This document shows, piece after piece, positions 26,382-34,229 of a stretch of 59,428 nucleotides of DNA. A program made the position numbers and the translations under genes. Origin of the DNA: Desulfovibrionaceae bacterium (lineage in GTDB: Bacteria > Desulfobacterota > Desulfovibrionia > Desulfovibrionales > Desulfovibrionaceae); contig JACCQI010000020.1 in assembly GCA_015709315.1 (NCBI GenBank), forward strand, positions 1 through 59,428, written 5' to 3'. The first letter of the stretch is position 1, and each line of letters begins with the position of its first letter. The notes beneath the pieces were generated by a model. That model was not told the origin of the DNA, did no database searches, and worked only from the letters and a program-made list of their open reading frames with translations.

Positions 26382-27203
26382 ATGATATTCACTGCGGCAA
26401 AGAAGGCAACCAAGCCCCGGACCATCGGCCTGATCACGGACTTCGGCCTGACCGACCCCTACGTGGGCCAGATGAAGGCCGTGCTCGCCAAAAAGGCCCC
26501 GCACTGCCCGGTGGTGGACATCTCCCACAACGTGGAGCCGTTCAACGTGGCCCAGGCCGGGTTCTTCCTGGCCGCCAGCTATGTCCACTTCCCGGAGGAC
26601 GCCGTCATCCTGGCCGTGGTCGATCCCGGCGTGGGAACCAGCCGCAAGATCGTGGGCGCACAGATCGGCGACCGGCTGCTGGTGGCCCCGGACAACGGGC
26701 TGCTCGGCCTGGCGCTCAAGAACGCCTGGGCCGAGGTGCGCGCCTTCGACCTGTCCCGGGCCGTGGACGCGCCCAAAAAGGTTTCGCACACCTTCCACGG
26801 CCGGGACGTGTTCTCGCCGCTGGCCGCCTGGTTCGCCCTGGGCGGCAGGCCCGAAAACCTGGGCGAGGAGATGGACCCCGCCGACATGGTCACGCACAAC
26901 TGGTCCGAGCCGCACATCTCGGACGACCGGGCGCGCTGCCACGTGCTGCACATCGACCGATTCGGCAACTGCGTGCTCAACCTGGAGGCGGGCAGCCTGG
27001 GCACGCCTTCAAACCTTGCCATGGTTTCGCCCTCCGGCGGCCCGCTCGCCTACGCCACGCGGTACGCGGACATGCCCGAAGGCGACCCCGGCCTGCTGGA
27101 AGGCAGCCAGGGATTTTTGGAAATCGCGGTCAACCAGCGGTCCGCGGCCAAGCGCTTCGGCCTGTCCATGGGCGATGAAATCGAGCTGGCCTGGGAGGGA
27201 TAG
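26382..27203 (+). CDS. S-adenosyl-L-methionine hydroxide adenosyltransferase family protein
   Basis: A 273-residue member of the DUF62 family, relatives of fluorinases, which cleave SAM with water to adenosine and methionine. The signature ITDFGLTDPYVGQMK, VVDPGVGT and FHGRDVFSP motifs are intact, and the C-terminal domain has the conserved IDRFGNCVLN. It is set tightly between yitT and cobS. The physiological need for SAM hydrolysis is unclear; adenosine release next to a cobalamin gene is suggestive but unproven. Confidence 0.93.
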   Translation: MIFTAAKKATKPRTIGLITDFGLTDPYVGQMKAVLAKKAPHCPVVDISHNVEPFNVAQAGFFLAASYVHFPEDAVILAVVDPGVGTSRKIVGAQIGDRLLVAPDNGLLGLALKNAWAEVRAFDLSRAVDAPKKVSHTFHGRDVFSPLAAWFALGGRPENLGEEMDPADMVTHNWSEPHISDDRARCHVLHIDRFGNCVLNLEAGSLGTPSNLAMVSPSGGPLAYATRYADMPEGDPGLLEGSQGFLEIAVNQRSAAKRFGLSMGDEIELAWEG

Positions 27204-27206
27204 ACC

Positions 27207-27935
27207 ATGCGGCGCTTCTTCGACACTCTCGGCTTCCTGACCCGGCTGGCTCCGGCCCGGGTCATTCCCGCGGAGGCCATGAACCAATGCATGCGCTATA
27301 TGGTCCCGGTGGGCGCGTTGCTCGGCGCGGCCGTGGCCCTGCCCTTCTGGCTCGGCCTGTTCGGCAACGCCCCATGGATCCAGGCGTGGCTCATGACCGC
27401 GCTCTCGGTCTACCTGACGCGCGGCCTGCACCTGGACGGGCTGGCCGACGTCTGCGACGCGGTGGCCGCCCATACCGACCCCGAGTTGTTCTGGCGGGTG
27501 GTCAAGGACAGCCGGTCCGGCGCGTTCGGCGTCGTCGGCCTGATCCTGGCCCTGGGCGGCGAGGTCGTGCTGCTGCACGAAATGGTCGTGCGCGGCGACT
27601 TTGACGCCGTGATCTGGATGTTCACCCTCGGCCGGGCCGGAGCGGTCTGGCTCGGCTACCACGTGCGCCATCTCGTCCGGCCCGGGCTGGGCAAGCTCTA
27701 CGTGGACGGCGCGACCCTGGGCGTGGCCCTGGCCACCGCAATCATGGCCCTTGCCGCCGGAATCTATTTCGTCGGCCCGGCAGCCGCCCTGGCCGGAATA
27801 ATTCTCGCCTCCCTGATCCTGCTCGGCCTGTTCCGACTGGCCATGAAGGTGAACGGGGCCAACGGCGACTTCCTGGGCTGCGCCGTGATCCTGGGCGAAC
27901 TGGCCGCCGGGCTGGGCTACGTGCTCATCCCATAG
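27207..27935 (+). CDS. cobS: Adenosylcobinamide-GDP ribazoletransferase (cobalamin-5'-phosphate synthase)
   Basis: The integral membrane enzyme that joins adenosylcobinamide-GDP and alpha-ribazole to complete adenosylcobalamin, 242 residues. The conserved RGLHLDGLADVCDA and GANGDFLGC segments are both present and there are several hydrophobic spans. It starts three bases after the SAM-hydrolase gene. The usual partners cobT, cobU and cobC are not in the window. Confidence 0.95.
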   Translation: MRRFFDTLGFLTRLAPARVIPAEAMNQCMRYMVPVGALLGAAVALPFWLGLFGNAPWIQAWLMTALSVYLTRGLHLDGLADVCDAVAAHTDPELFWRVVKDSRSGAFGVVGLILALGGEVVLLHEMVVRGDFDAVIWMFTLGRAGAVWLGYHVRHLVRPGLGKLYVDGATLGVALATAIMALAAGIYFVGPAAALAGIILASLILLGLFRLAMKVNGANGDFLGCAVILGELAAGLGYVLIP

Positions 27936-28058
27936 CCTTGCGCGCCATTTTTTCGCATCTTCGTATTTCTCAACATTCGGCCGCGCGCCCGCCCCTTGGC
28001 AAAAATCCCCCGGCCCGTTAGGATCGGCCAGTCGAACCGCCATCCACGGAGGATACGT

Positions 28059-29036
28059 ATGCCGTTTCGTTTTGTCCCGGCCCTGCTGGCCCTGTTGCTG
28101 ATGCTTCCCGGCTGCGCGCCCAAGATCAAGATTTTCGCCTCCCAGGCCACCGAGCCCCTCAAGGAGTTCGTGGTGGACGGCAAGGGCGAGGGCAAGGTGG
28201 CGCTCGTCCACCTGCGCGGCTTCCTGACCTCCCAGCCCAGGACGGGCATGCTCCGCGCCCGGCCGAGCCAGGTCCAGGAGCTGGTCAACGCCCTGCGTAT
28301 CGCCGAAAACGACGACAAGGTGGCCGCCGTGGTCGTGGCCATCGACTCGCCCGGCGGCACCACCACGGCCTCGGACATCCTGTATCACGAGCTCATGGGC
28401 TTCAAGAAGCGGACCGGCAAGAAGGTCGTGGCCGCCATGTTCGACGTGGCCGCCAGCGGCGGCTATTACGCGGCCCTGCCCGCCGACTGGATCGTGGCCC
28501 ACCCCACCACCATCACCGGGTCCGTGGGCGTGATATTCCTGCGGCCCAAGCTCGGCGGCCTCATGGACAAGGTCGGCGTGGACGTGGAGGTCTCCAAGTC
28601 CGGGCGCGACAAGGACATGGGGTCCCCGTTCAGGGCCACCACGCCCGAAGAAAAAGCCCTGTTCCAGGCCGTCATCGACGACTTCGCGGCCCGCTTCCAC
28701 ACCCTGGTGGCCAAGCACCGCTCCATCTCCCCGACAGGCATGGAAACCGTCAAGACCGCCCGCGTGTTCACCGCGAACCAGGCCCTGGACATCGGCCTGA
28801 TCGACCAGGTGGGCTACGTGCAGGACGCCTTTGCCAAAGCCCGCGCCCTGGCCGGTTTGCCGGGGGACGCCAGGGTGGTCACCTACCGCCGCGACACCTA
28901 TCCCAACGACAACCCCTACAACACCTTGGACACGGCCGATCCGGCGAAGCTCAGTCTGCTGGGCGTGGACGCGAGCTTCATCATGCCGCCCAAGGCGGGC
29001 TTCTATTACGTGTGGCCGCAGGGCCTGACTGAGTAG
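28059..29036 (+). CDS. sppA: Signal peptide peptidase SppA-like S49 protease, lipoprotein
   Basis: A 325-residue S49-family serine protease expected to clear cleaved signal peptides at the membrane. The catalytic Ser lies in DVAASGGYYAA and the Lys in SKSGRDKDMGSPFR, as in the short SppA form. Instead of a simple membrane helix it has a lipoprotein signal ending LMLPGC. GGAGG precedes the ATG at 28059. A 123-base gap from cobS suggests that it may have its own promoter. Confidence 0.9.
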   Translation: MPFRFVPALLALLLMLPGCAPKIKIFASQATEPLKEFVVDGKGEGKVALVHLRGFLTSQPRTGMLRARPSQVQELVNALRIAENDDKVAAVVVAIDSPGGTTTASDILYHELMGFKKRTGKKVVAAMFDVAASGGYYAALPADWIVAHPTTITGSVGVIFLRPKLGGLMDKVGVDVEVSKSGRDKDMGSPFRATTPEEKALFQAVIDDFAARFHTLVAKHRSISPTGMETVKTARVFTANQALDIGLIDQVGYVQDAFAKARALAGLPGDARVVTYRRDTYPNDNPYNTLDTADPAKLSLLGVDASFIMPPKAGFYYVWPQGLTE

Positions 29037-29362
29037 TCGGCTTGCGATAGCGGCGCATCCGCACATTTTTCGGCCGATCCGCGTCCTCGCCGTATTGGTA
29101 TACGGCTGCGGGGCGTATCGGCCGAGAAAATGCATGGCTGCACCACTCTCCCAAGCCTCGGTGCGTCCTTGGCGCTTGCTCGGCAAACCGTTGGTGCGCG
29201 GGTGGGGTGCCTTGTTCGGGACTGTGGTGGGGTGACCCGCTGTCGGGTGCCGGTGGCGTCCGAATCGCTCTTGGCGGTTTATTGGGGAAGGGGTCGTCCT
29301 GTCTTGCACGCCCCTGTCCTTTGCCGTACAGTGGCGCTTCCACTGACCACAAGGAGTTTTTC
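29037..29362. other. Intergenic region between sppA and the aminotransferase gene
   Basis: Contains a diverged family 1 hairpin (29062-29133), which could end the sppA transcript. The remaining 230 bases are GC-rich, with no gene that has a ribosome binding site. The aminotransferase promoter should lie near 29290-29340 but I see no clear match. Confidence 0.5.
29062..29133. repeat. Intergenic hairpin repeat, family 1, diverged copy 3
   Basis: Outer arms CATTTTTCGGCCGAT and ATCGGCCGAGAAAATG and an inner stem CCGTAT/ATACGG around TGGT, followed by CTGCGGGGC. The centre and order of parts match copies at 27-92 and 2241-2310, though the arms differ in sequence. Confidence 0.6.
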
Positions 29363-30553
29363 ATGCAACTGATTTCCGACCAGATAGCCGGGTATATGGA
29401 GCGGTCCTCGTGGATCCGCAAGATGTTCGAAGAGGGCATCGCCCTGAAAAAACAGTTCGGCGAGGACGCGGTCTGCGACTTCAGCCTGGGCAACCCGGAC
29501 CTGCCGCCGCCGGCCTCCGTGAAGGACGCGCTCGTCGAACTGGCCGGGGACGCGGACAAACCGTTCTTCATGGGCTACATGCCCAACTTCGGCTACCCGG
29601 ACGTGCGCGAGAAGCTGGCCGAGGTGGTCAGCCGCGAGCAGGGCGCGGACGTGCCCGCCGACAGTCTGGTCATCACCTGCGGCGCGGCCGGAGCGCTCAA
29701 CTCCATGTTCCGGGCCGTGCTCGGCCCCGGCGACGAGGTCATCACCCCGGCCCCGTTTTTCGTGGAGTACGGATTCTACTGCGAAAACCACGGCGCGCAT
29801 CTGGTGCCGGTCCCTGCCAAGGAACTGACCTTCGAGCTGGACCTGGAGGCCATGGACAAGGCCATCACGGACAACACCCGCGTGGTGCTCATCAACTCGC
29901 CCAACAACCCGACCGGCGCGGTCTACTCCCGCGCGCAACTGGACGGGCTGGCCGACATCCTCCGCAAACACAACGAAGGCCGCAAGCGTCCCATCTTCAT
30001 CCTGGCCGACGAACCGTACCGCTTCCTGGCCTTTGACGGCATCACCGTGCCGAGCCTGCTCGACGTCTACGAATATTCCGTGGTCTGCTCCTCGTTCTCC
30101 AAGAACCTCAGCATGGCGGGCGAGCGCATCGGCTACGCCTGCGTCAACCCGGCCATGCCCGGCAAGGAAGCCCTGGTGGGCGGCATAACCCTGGCCAACC
30201 GCATCCTCGGCTTCGTCAACGCCCCGGCCCTGGCCCAAAAGCTGCTGGGCAAGGTGCTCGGCGCCACGGTGGACGCCTCGGTCTACGACGCCCGGCGCAA
30301 GGCCATGGCCTCCATCCTGGATCACTCCGGGTACGAGTACACCATGCCCAAGGGCGCGTTCTACTTCTTCCCCAAGGCTCCCGGCGGCGACGACATCAAG
30401 TTCTGCGCCGCCCTGACCGAGGAAAAGGTCCTGGCCGTGCCCGGCGCGGGCTTCGGCCGCCCCGGCTACTTCCGCCTCGCCTTCTGCGTCAGCGAAGAGG
30501 TCATCCTGCGCGGCCGCGACGGCATGGCCGCCGCCATGGCAAAATTCAAATAG
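29363..30553 (+). CDS. Class I/II pyridoxal-phosphate aminotransferase
   Basis: A 396-residue fold-type I aminotransferase. It has SLGNPDLPPP near the start, NSPNNPTGAVYS, the ADEPYRFL strand and the PLP Lys in SSFSKNLSMAGERIGY. It resembles aspartate/aromatic-type enzymes of anaerobes, but the acceptor cannot be chosen by eye. AAGGAG precedes the ATG. Monocistronic; a family 2 repeat starts three bases after its stop codon. A link to nearby ilvD (branched-chain synthesis) is possible but the genes converge. Confidence 0.9.
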   Translation: MQLISDQIAGYMERSSWIRKMFEEGIALKKQFGEDAVCDFSLGNPDLPPPASVKDALVELAGDADKPFFMGYMPNFGYPDVREKLAEVVSREQGADVPADSLVITCGAAGALNSMFRAVLGPGDEVITPAPFFVEYGFYCENHGAHLVPVPAKELTFELDLEAMDKAITDNTRVVLINSPNNPTGAVYSRAQLDGLADILRKHNEGRKRPIFILADEPYRFLAFDGITVPSLLDVYEYSVVCSSFSKNLSMAGERIGYACVNPAMPGKEALVGGITLANRILGFVNAPALAQKLLGKVLGATVDASVYDARRKAMASILDHSGYEYTMPKGAFYFFPKAPGGDDIKFCAALTEEKVLAVPGAGFGRPGYFRLAFCVSEEVILRGRDGMAAAMAKFK

Positions 30554-30555
30554 CC

Positions 30556-30670
30556 GCCTCCGGCGGCCGGGTGAAGGGGAAAGGGAAACCTCTTGAAATG
30601 GGTTGTCCCTCTCTCCTTCCTCCGAACCCCCATCCCCTTTCCTTTCCTAAACTTTTTGGGTCGCCTGCGG
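30556..30670. repeat. Intergenic repeat, family 2, copy B
   Basis: Core GCCTCCGGCGGCC at 30556-30568, then an imperfect hairpin region, CGAACCCCCATCC and a CCTAAACTTTTTGGG end. Same order of parts as copy A at 3684-3793. It directly follows the aminotransferase stop codon. Confidence 0.75.
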
Positions 30671-30871
30671 CGAAACGCGTATTGTTGCGGCGGGTCGCCT
30701 CCGTCACCTGTGGAGAGGTTAAAAAATTTGGTCCATCACTCCCGGATTACAGGGGAAGTTAAAATAATTGTACCCCGCCGTGGGCGAAACAGCTTCGGGA
30801 TCTCAAAAAAAATGCGTTGCAACAGGTTGTTTTTACACGACTTAAAATTTATTTTGCGTTGAGGAAAATGT

Positions 30872-30890
30872 TTGGCACGGCGCGTGCTAT
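30872..30890 (+). promoter_or_regulatory. Sigma54 (RpoN) -24/-12 promoter
   Basis: TTGGCACGGCGCGTGCT fits the RpoN consensus: GG at 30874-30875 and GC at 30886-30887 with exactly ten bases between, and TGGCACG matches the -24 box fully. It lies in an AT-rich intergenic stretch. Start of transcription is expected near 30899. No protein gene follows on this strand for kilobases. Confidence 0.7.
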
Positions 30891-30898
30891 AAGAAAAG

Positions 30899-30960
30899 CA
30901 TCTTCCTTTTATTTGCACCGAGAAAGTCCAGGCCCCCTCAAGGGGGCCTTTCTCGTTTCA
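30899..30960 (+). ncRNA. Candidate sigma54-dependent small RNA, about 60 nt
   Basis: Between the predicted RpoN start and a strong hairpin terminator (30920-30955; AGGCCCCC/GGGGGCCT with loop TCAA, extended by GAGAA/TTCTC, then TCGTTTC) lies only about 20 unstructured, pyrimidine-rich bases (TCTTCCTTTTATTTGC). No start codon with a ribosome site is present. The layout, promoter plus short single-stranded 5' part plus terminator, is that of a trans-acting sRNA. Identity with a known sRNA is not evident. Confidence 0.5.
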
Positions 30961-31037
30961 GGGCAACCGTCCTTCGCGGTGATCAGCCGGCTTCGCCTTC
31001 CCACCCGTGCGCATGCCGCTTCTGACCATAAACAAAA

Positions 31038-31066
31038 ATGCCGGGCAGGATGGACCTGTCCGGCAT
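31038..31066 (-). terminator. ilvD terminator
   Basis: Minus-strand stem ATGCCGGACAGG/CCTGCCCGGCAT with one mismatch and a five-base loop, followed by TTTTTGTTT. It lies 24 bases past the ilvD stop. Confidence 0.85.
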
Positions 31067-31089
31067 CGTCGATGCGTTTGGGATGGAGG

Positions 31090-32751
31090 CTATTTCTCGT
31101 ACACCGCGCCGCGCGAGGCCGAGGTCACGAGCCTGGCGTAGCGGCGCAGGAAGGGGGACTTGATCTCCTTGACCAGGGGCGTGTGGGCCTTGCGGCGCGC
31201 GTCAAGTTCCGCGTCGTCCACCAGCAGGTTGATGGACCGGGCCGGGATGTCGATCTCGATCTTGTCGCCGTCCCGTATCAAGCCGCACGGGCCGCCCGCC
31301 GCCGCCTCGGGCGAGATGTGGCCGATGGCCGCGCCGCGCGTGCCGCCGGAGAACCGGCCGTCGGTGATGAGCGCCACGGAACCGCCGAGTCCCATGCCGG
31401 AGATGGCCGAGGTCGGGGTGAGCATTTCGCGCATGCCCGGCCCGCCCTTGGGGCCTTCATAAAGCACCACGACCATGTCGCCGGGCACGATCCTGCCGCC
31501 CAGGATGGCCTCCACGGATTCCTCCTCGGAGTTGAACACACGGGCCGTGCCCGTGTTTTGCATCATCTCCGGGGCCACGGCGGATTGCTTCACGCAGCAT
31601 CCGTCGGGCGCGATGTTGCCGTACAGGATGGCGATGCCGCCCTCCTCGGAATAGGGATCGTCGATGGGCCGGACGATGTTGTTGTCGGTCACGTGCGCGT
31701 CCAGGTCCTTCAAATTCTCGCCCAGGGTCTTGCCGGTCACGGTCATGGCGTCCAGGTTGAGCAGGTCGCGCTTGGCCAGCTCGGACATGACGCCGGGGAT
31801 GCCGCCCGCCTCTTCCAGATCCTCCATGTAGTGCGGCCCGGCCGGCGCCAGCTTGCACAGATTGGGCGTCTTCATGGAAATTTCATTGAACATCTTGAGG
31901 TCCAGATCCAGCCCGGCCTCGGCAAACAGGGCGGGCAGATGCAGCGTGGTGTTGGTGGAGCAGCCGAGCGCCATGTCCATGGTCACGGCGTTGTGGACGG
32001 CCTTTTCCGTGACGATGTCGCGGGGCCGGATGTCGCGCTCCAGCATCTCCATGACCTGCCTGCCCGCCTGCTTGGCCAGCCGGATGCGGGCGGACATGAC
32101 CGCCGGAATGGTGCCGTTGCCCGGCAGGGCCAGGCCGATGGACTCGGACAGACAGTTCATGGAATTGGCCGTGAACATGCCCGCGCACGAGCCGCAGGTG
32201 GGGCACGCGTCGGCCGTGTATTCCTCCAGCTCCTCCTCGGTCATCAACCCCGCCTTGACCTTGCCCACGCCCTCGAACACGGTGATCAGGTCGGACGTCT
32301 TCTTGTGGCCGGACAGCATGGGACCGCCGGACACGATGACCGCCGGGATGTTCAGCCGGAGCATGGCCATGAGCATGCCGGGCACGATCTTGTCGCAGTT
32401 GGGAATGCAGACAATGGCGTCGAACGGGTGCGCCGTGGCCATGATCTCCACGGAATCGGCGATGATCTCGCGGCTGGGCAGCGACATCCGCATGCCCTCG
32501 TGGTTCATGGCCAGGCCGTCGCACACGCCGATGGCCGGGAACTCCATGGGCGTGCCGCCCGCCATGCGGATGCCCGCCTTGACCGCCTCGGCGATGGTAT
32601 CCAGATGCACATGCCCGGGAATGATCTCGTTCTGGGCGTTGCATACGCCGATGAGCGGCCTGTCCATCTCTTCCCTGGACCAACCGGCCGCATACATCAG
32701 CGAACGGTGCGGGGCCTTCTCCAATCCCTGGGTCATCTTCTTGCTGCGCAT
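31090..32751 (-). CDS. ilvD: Dihydroxy-acid dehydratase
   Basis: The Fe-S dehydratase of valine, leucine and isoleucine synthesis (dihydroxy acid to 2-keto acid), 553 residues, normal length. Cluster ligand Cys are visible in [18 protein letters not shown] and [19 protein letters not shown]; the active-site region [10 protein letters not shown] is intact. GAAGGAG precedes the ATG. TTGACA at 32816-32811 on the minus strand is a possible -35 box. No ilvBN or ilvC gene is adjacent. Confidence 0.97.
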   Translation of the reverse strand: MRSKKMTQGLEKAPHRSLMYAAGWSREEMDRPLIGVCNAQNEIIPGHVHLDTIAEAVKAGIRMAGGTPMEFPAIGVCDGLAMNHEGMRMSLPSREIIADSVEIMATAHPFDAIVCIPNCDKIVPGMLMAMLRLNIPAVIVSGGPMLSGHKKTSDLITVFEGVGKVKAGLMTEEELEEYTADACPTCGSCAGMFTANSMNCLSESIGLALPGNGTIPAVMSARIRLAKQAGRQVMEMLERDIRPRDIVTEKAVHNAVTMDMALGCSTNTTLHLPALFAEAGLDLDLKMFNEISMKTPNLCKLAPAGPHYMEDLEEAGGIPGVMSELAKRDLLNLDAMTVTGKTLGENLKDLDAHVTDNNIVRPIDDPYSEEGGIAILYGNIAPDGCCVKQSAVAPEMMQNTGTARVFNSEEESVEAILGGRIVPGDMVVVLYEGPKGGPGMREMLTPTSAISGMGLGGSVALITDGRFSGGTRGAAIGHISPEAAAGGPCGLIRDGDKIEIDIPARSINLLVDDAELDARRKAHTPLVKEIKSPFLRRYARLVTSASRGAVYEK

Positions 32752-32853
32752 CGAAATACTCCTTCGTGAATGAAATTCGGACGGCTAGTTCACACCGGAT
32801 AGGGGGCGGGTGTCAACGTGTTTGGCGAATGTCGCCTGCCCTCCCCCCGGTTC

Positions 32854-33531
32854 CTACTGCGCGTCACCGCTGAAGGGAATTTGCAGCCTGGTCAGCTCTT
32901 CGGAAAGCCTGGCGGCCTTTTTGGAGTCCACGAAGGACAGGATTTCGCCCGCTTGGCGGCCGCGCATGCCCGACAGGACTTTGACGGCCAGGTCGTCGTC
33001 CATGGTCTGCAAAATCTCGGCGGCCTTCTTGGCCTTGGTGTTGGAAAGCATGTCCACGAGTTGCCTGACGCGCTTGTCCTTGATCTCCTTGGCCTCGTCC
33101 AGCATGGATTTGATCTCGGCGTGCATCTTTTCCACCCGAGCCGCCTCGGTCCTGATGGACGCCTCCATCTCCTGGAGCGTGCGCTCCTTGGCGGCCAGCT
33201 CCTCCTCCTTGCGCTTGAGCGCCTTCCATTCCTCGGGGAGGTCCTTTTCGGTCCGCACCTCGGCCTGCTTGTCCGCCTCGGCCTCGGCTTGGGCTGTGCG
33301 GTTGGCCTCGGAGTCCGCCTTGTCGGCGATGGGCGTGGCGGATTCCTCCTGGGCGTCGGCCTCGGCGGTCAGGCCGGGAATTCCGTCGGGCAGGACCCTG
33401 TCCACCACCTTGAGCGTCAGCGAATCGACACTGACCATGCCGAACACGACGAGCTTCAGGAGGGCCAGAAAAACGAGGCTGGCAAGAACCCTAGATATCT
33501 TGAGGTTCGTACCGAAGCGTTGCCATTTCAT
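32854..33531 (-). CDS. MotE-like protein with coiled coil and MgtE N-type C-terminal domain
   Basis: A 225-residue protein with one N-terminal transmembrane segment (about 9-33), a long charged coiled coil (about 80-160) and a C-terminal domain of the MgtE intracellular N type (MLSNTKAKKAAEILQTMDDD). This layout matches MotE, the periplasmic chaperone of flagellar stator MotC, and similar proteins usually next to fliJ, as here. The start (MKWQRFGT) overlaps the end of fliJ by 41 bases and has AAGGA upstream; it ends with no other flagellar gene nearby. Confidence 0.75.
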   Translation of the reverse strand: MKWQRFGTNLKISRVLASLVFLALLKLVVFGMVSVDSLTLKVVDRVLPDGIPGLTAEADAQEESATPIADKADSEANRTAQAEAEADKQAEVRTEKDLPEEWKALKRKEEELAAKERTLQEMEASIRTEAARVEKMHAEIKSMLDEAKEIKDKRVRQLVDMLSNTKAKKAAEILQTMDDDLAVKVLSGMRGRQAGEILSFVDSKKAARLSEELTRLQIPFSGDAQ

Positions 33532-33931
33532 CGTTTTCCTTCTCTTCGCGGGCGCTTTCTTCTTCATGGTGCTTCCGGGCTTGCGTTGTCTTCAGCTTCT
33601 CGAGGAGCTTCTTGTCCTTGGACCGTTCCACGGCCTGTGCCCGGCATCTCTGCAATTTAAGTTCCAATTGGTTCAGGGTGAGCCGGGCCACGGAGATGTC
33701 CTGTTCCAGCGCCTCCCGGTACTGCCGCCACAGCCACATGTCGTTGGCGGACTTGCGGGAAGCCCCCTCCCCGGCCAAGTGTTCGGTCAGGCGCGCCTCC
33801 ATGTCGGCCACCTTTTCGGCCTGGGCATCGCGGGCGGCCTTGGCCCGCAAGAGGGCGGCCTTGGCCTGCTCCTCAAGCTGCTCCCGGTAGCCGAGCACCT
33901 TTTCGAGCTTGAACGTGAACGGTTTGACCAT
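33491..33931 (-). CDS. fliJ: Flagellar export protein FliJ
   Basis: A 146-residue, almost wholly helical coiled-coil protein. The N-terminus FTFKLEKVLGYREQLEEQAK is typical of FliJ, the stalk-like component of the flagellar type III export ATPase complex that escorts chaperones. I chose the ATG at 33931 rather than one 12 codons upstream because the family starts just before FTF/FRL. Only the MotE-like gene accompanies it, so the main flagellar clusters lie elsewhere. Confidence 0.88.
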   Translation of the reverse strand: MVKPFTFKLEKVLGYREQLEEQAKAALLRAKAARDAQAEKVADMEARLTEHLAGEGASRKSANDMWLWRQYREALEQDISVARLTLNQLELKLQRCRAQAVERSKDKKLLEKLKTTQARKHHEEESAREEKENDEMATLRYEPQDI

Positions 33932-33973
33932 GTTTCGACTCTGCCACGAACAGCGGGACCGGATCAAGCCGGG

Positions 33974-34144
33974 TTATTTCGCCGCCCTTGGGGTCCCGGC
34001 CAGGCCGCAGTAGCCCTTTTCCTTCTTGTCGTCGGCCCAGCGCCACATCATGCACTGGGTCACCTGGCACATCTTCATCTTGTCGTCGTGGGTCATGAGA
34101 AACGGGCAGAACATGAATTTGGCGTCGCTTTCGGCAACCAGCAT
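33974..34144 (-). CDS. Small Cys-rich protein, 56 residues
   Basis: A short gene not listed by size filters but well supported: ATG at 34144 with a strong GGAGG five bases upstream, in frame to a TAA. The product begins MLVAESDAKFMFCPFLMTHD and carries four Cys (CPF, MCQVTQC, YCG) with several Met and Trp. The Cys spacing suggests a small metal- or cluster-binding fold. It sits between the exported protein gene terminator and fliJ, 42 bases from fliJ. I recognise no named family. Confidence 0.7.
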   Translation of the reverse strand: MLVAESDAKFMFCPFLMTHDDKMKMCQVTQCMMWRWADDKKEKGYCGLAGTPRAAK

Positions 34145-34154
34145 GAGGGCCTCC

Positions 34155-34197
34155 TCGGAAAAATGAAACGGCGCGCCGCAAGATGGCGGCGCGCCGT
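34155..34197 (-). terminator. Terminator between the exported-protein gene and the Cys-rich gene
   Basis: Perfect 12-bp stem ACGGCGCGCCGC/GCGGCGCGCCGT (34168-34179 and 34186-34197), followed on the minus strand by TTTCATTTTTCC. The U-tract abuts the Shine-Dalgarno of the small Cys-rich gene, so that gene depends on read-through or a promoter within the hairpin region. Confidence 0.8.
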
Positions 34198-34229
34198 GAC
34201 TATAGCGTGCATCGGCGGTTCTTGAAAGG

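Larger units (their letters stand above)
30554..31089. other. AT-rich intergenic region between converging aminotransferase and ilvD genes
   Basis: This stretch holds a family 2 repeat (30556-30670), an AT-rich tract (30715-30870), a sigma54-type promoter with a short RNA-like unit (30872-30958) and the ilvD terminator (31038-31066). No protein gene is convincing. Confidence 0.6.

Noticed and set aside
32788-32816. TTGACA upstream of ilvD as a full promoter
   Set aside because: The -35 box is perfect but no good -10 box lies at 16-18 bases, so I mention it only within the ilvD entry.
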